A stretch of DNA of 7,104 nt from Aestuariimicrobium sp. p3-SID1156 (GTDB lineage Bacteria > Actinomycetota > Actinomycetes > Propionibacteriales > Propionibacteriaceae). Both the position numbers and the translations under genes were made by a program. The stretch covers positions 1 through 7,104 of the forward strand of contig NZ_JALXXB010000020.1 of the NCBI RefSeq assembly GCF_025144225.1, given 5' to 3'. This document shows, piece after piece, positions 5,376 to 7,104 of the stretch; within the stretch, counting starts at the first letter, position 1, and the number at the start of each line of letters is the position of its first letter. The notes below the pieces were generated by a model, which saw only the letters and a program-made list of their open reading frames with translations, was not told the DNA's origin and ran no database searches.

Positions 5376-7104
5376 ATGAGGCGAATTCTCTCCCGGCCAG
5401 CCATCGCCACTCTGGCGCTGCTGGTCCTGTCCCTGGGGTGGCTGGGCCAACCCACTGCCCGCGCTGAAACCTCCCCGGCCGACGCGAAGGCCTGCGTCGA
5501 AGCCCAGAAGGTGTGGGTGCTCGTCCAGTACATGGACGGCAGGACCGAGGGTGCGTGTGCTGACAAGTTCGGCAATGGCATCGAAGCCCTCGAGTCCGCC
5601 GGTTTCACGCTGCAAACCCTCGGTGCCGGCTTCATCTGCCGCATCAACGACCAGCCTGAGCGCTGTTCCTACTACAACGTGTTCTGGTCCTACTGGCACA
5701 AGAACCAGACTGAGGGGGGCTGGGGTGACTGGGAGTTCTCCAGCCTGGGCGCGCCCAGCTACAAGCCCAAGGCCGGCTCCATCGAGGCCTGGCACCTCGT
5801 CAGCCAGTCGACTCCGGCCGGCCCACCCACGTGGACGCCGCCAGCACTCGACACGGCCGAGCCCTCTCCCAGCCCGTCGATCCCCGCCCAGCCGGTCACC
5901 ATTCCCGATACCGGGCTGCGCAGCTGCTTGAACGAAGCGCTCGGTCAGGCCGCGGACGACCCGATCACCGCCGAGCAGATGGCGTCCCTCACCACGCTGA
6001 GCTGCTTCTACAAGAACATCGCCTCCCTGGAGGGCGCGGAACACCTGGTCAACCTGACTTCGCTGGACCTGACCCTGAACAAGATCACCGATGTCACCCC
6101 GCTGGGGGATCTTGCCAAGCTCACCACCCTGGTGCTGGATGGCAACCAGATCGCCGATGTCACCCCGTTGACATCGCTGACCGGGCTGACCTCGCTGGAC
6201 CTGGATGGCAACCGCATCAGCGATGTGACCCCGTTGGGCACGATGAGTGCGCTGAAGGATCTCTCGATCAGCTCCCAGAAGGTGGACAAGAAGCAGATCC
6301 TAGCCGGCATCGCCGGTCTGGCGCCGCTGACCCAGCTCACCTCGCTGGATGTCTCCGGCAACGCGATCACCGACCTGGACGCGGTCAAGGGAATGGTCGG
6401 CCTGGAGAAGCTGCTGGCCTACCGCAACCCGTTGGCCTCCCTTGCTCCGGTGGGCGCGCTGACGTCGCTGGTGGAGCTGAACATCCATACGACTGGAGCA
6501 ACCTCCCTGGAACCACTGGCCGGGCTGACCAAGCTCACCAAGCTCAACGCCCGCTCCAACCACATCACCTCGGTGGCCCCGCTGCGCACCAACCTGGCGC
6601 TGACCAACCTTGACCTGAGCAACAACCCCATCGCCGATCACAGCACTCTGGGAGCGTTGGTGAACCTGACCGACCTCGGGCTGGAATCCACTGGTGTGGA
6701 GGATCTCTCCTTCATCAAGAGTCTGCCGCAGCTCAATTGGCTGATCATCCACAGCAACCAGGTGGGCGACCTCTCGCCGATGGCCGGACGCACCTGGCGC
6801 GGCTGGGGGGCGCTCAAGCAGCAGGTCAGCCGTGATGCCCAGGTGAACCTGCCGGTGGATCTGGGACTTCGCGACCAGAACGGCAACGTCATCGTTCCCA
6901 ACGTGCTCTCCCTGCCCGATGGTGTGGTGCCGCTGGGCAACCAGCTGTTGTTCACCAAGGCGGGGACGTACAGCATCCCCTTCAAGGAGACCAGCTCGGG
7001 CCAGAAGTACGCGAAGTTCGACGGGGTGGTCACGGTCACCGTGACTGAGGCGCCGGATGAGTCGACCCCGGCCCCGACCCCGACCGACGAGCCCACCCCG
7101 ACCC
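5376..7104 (+). CDS. Secreted cobalamin-regulated leucine-rich-repeat surface protein (partial, runs off the right edge)
   Basis: The frame is open from ATG 5376 to the window end (576 codons, no stop). Residues 1-30 are a signal peptide (MRR, hydrophobic core ATLALLVLSLGWLG, cleavage after ARA). Residues about 38-142 form a Cys/Trp-rich domain with cysteines 40, 61, 88 and 97 and the segments GAGFICRIND, FWSYWH, GWGDWEFSS and GSIEAWHL. As I recall, this domain type occurs in secreted actinobacterial proteins under B12 control (DUF4430/transcobalamin-like); that link is tentative. A Pro-rich linker (about 145-175) leads to an internalin-like cap (176-226, C184/C210). Then come about eleven 22-residue LRRs (227 to about 474; consensus LTSLDLxxNxITDVTPLxxLxx), the fourth being 28 residues. 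A beta-rich region (about 475-560) and a Pro/Thr stalk follow. Start support is GGAAGG six bases upstream. The role is likely ligand or host-surface binding on the outer face, possibly corrinoid capture (inference). Confidence 0.9.
   Translation, partial: MRRILSRPAIATLALLVLSLGWLGQPTARAETSPADAKACVEAQKVWVLVQYMDGRTEGACADKFGNGIEALESAGFTLQTLGAGFICRINDQPERCSYYNVFWSYWHKNQTEGGWGDWEFSSLGAPSYKPKAGSIEAWHLVSQSTPAGPPTWTPPALDTAEPSPSPSIPAQPVTIPDTGLRSCLNEALGQAADDPITAEQMASLTTLSCFYKNIASLEGAEHLVNLTSLDLTLNKITDVTPLGDLAKLTTLVLDGNQIADVTPLTSLTGLTSLDLDGNRISDVTPLGTMSALKDLSISSQKVDKKQILAGIAGLAPLTQLTSLDVSGNAITDLDAVKGMVGLEKLLAYRNPLASLAPVGALTSLVELNIHTTGATSLEPLAGLTKLTKLNARSNHITSVAPLRTNLALTNLDLSNNPIADHSTLGALVNLTDLGLESTGVEDLSFIKSLPQLNWLIIHSNQVGDLSPMAGRTWRGWGALKQQVSRDAQVNLPVDLGLRDQNGNVIVPNVLSLPDGVVPLGNQLLFTKAGTYSIPFKETSSGQKYAKFDGVVTVTVTEAPDESTPAPTPTDEPTPT
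7061..7104 (+). repeat. Pro/Thr-codon repeat at the start of a surface stalk
   Basis: From the GTCGACCCC region to the window edge the coding sequence becomes a run of CCG, ACC, GCC and GAC codons (STPAPTPTDEPTPT). This is typical of the cell-wall-spanning, extended region of surface proteins. It continues outside the window, where an LPxTG or other anchor would be expected if the protein is wall-attached. Confidence 0.6.

Noticed and set aside
5346..6044. Minus-strand 232-codon open frame over the LRR gene start
   Set aside because: It is antisense to a frame with signal peptide, domain and LRR pattern, and it shows no family features of its own.
5831..6613. Plus-strand 260-codon frame inside the LRR gene
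   Set aside because: It is an offset-frame shadow whose repetitiveness simply mirrors the 22-codon LRR period.

Overview
The window is high-GC throughout. Its codon use, the Erm(X)-type leader peptide and the protein families present suggest an actinobacterium, possibly Propionibacteriaceae or another host-associated lineage. That assignment is inferred, because no rRNA or other marker gene is present.

Layout. (1) 1-1106 is a wreck of nested mobile DNA. It holds the tail and terminal repeat of a probable IS256-type element (1-82), the 3' half of an IS21-family istB with the element's right end (83-499), and the N-terminal third of a MobF (TrwC/TraA-type) conjugative relaxase (500 to about 1085). 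The relaxase lacks its first codons, carries two single-base frameshifts, and stops before its histidine triad. (2) 1107-2071, minus strand, is an intact Erm-class 23S rRNA methyltransferase gene. It has a complete macrolide-sensing leader: a 14-codon peptide with an R-L-R stalling motif, competing inverted repeats, a Shine-Dalgarno-sequestering segment and a terminator-like hairpin. Its position beside the relaxase remnant suggests arrival on a conjugative element that later decayed. (3) 2072-2485 has no recognisable gene. (4) 2486-5141 looks like ordinary chromosome: a GNAT acetyltransferase (+), a CPBP-type membrane protease (+) that converges on and overlaps an Ogt-type DNA repair methyltransferase (-), and a two-helix membrane protein (-) that may be translated from a leaderless mRNA. 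(5) 5142-7104 is the most interesting part. A cobalamin riboswitch precedes a secreted protein that starts at 5376 and runs off the right edge. That protein has a signal peptide, a compact Cys/Trp-rich domain, an internalin-like cap, about eleven 22-residue leucine-rich repeats, a beta-rich linker and the start of a Pro/Thr stalk.

How the parts work together. The erm gene and its leader form a self-contained inducible antibiotic-resistance unit. The riboswitch and surface leucine-rich repeat (LRR) protein form a second self-contained unit, whose expression should fall when cobalamin is plentiful. This raises the possibility, by inference, that the protein takes part in corrinoid capture at the cell surface. 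The GNAT, CPBP, Ogt and membrane-protein genes show no evident shared pathway.
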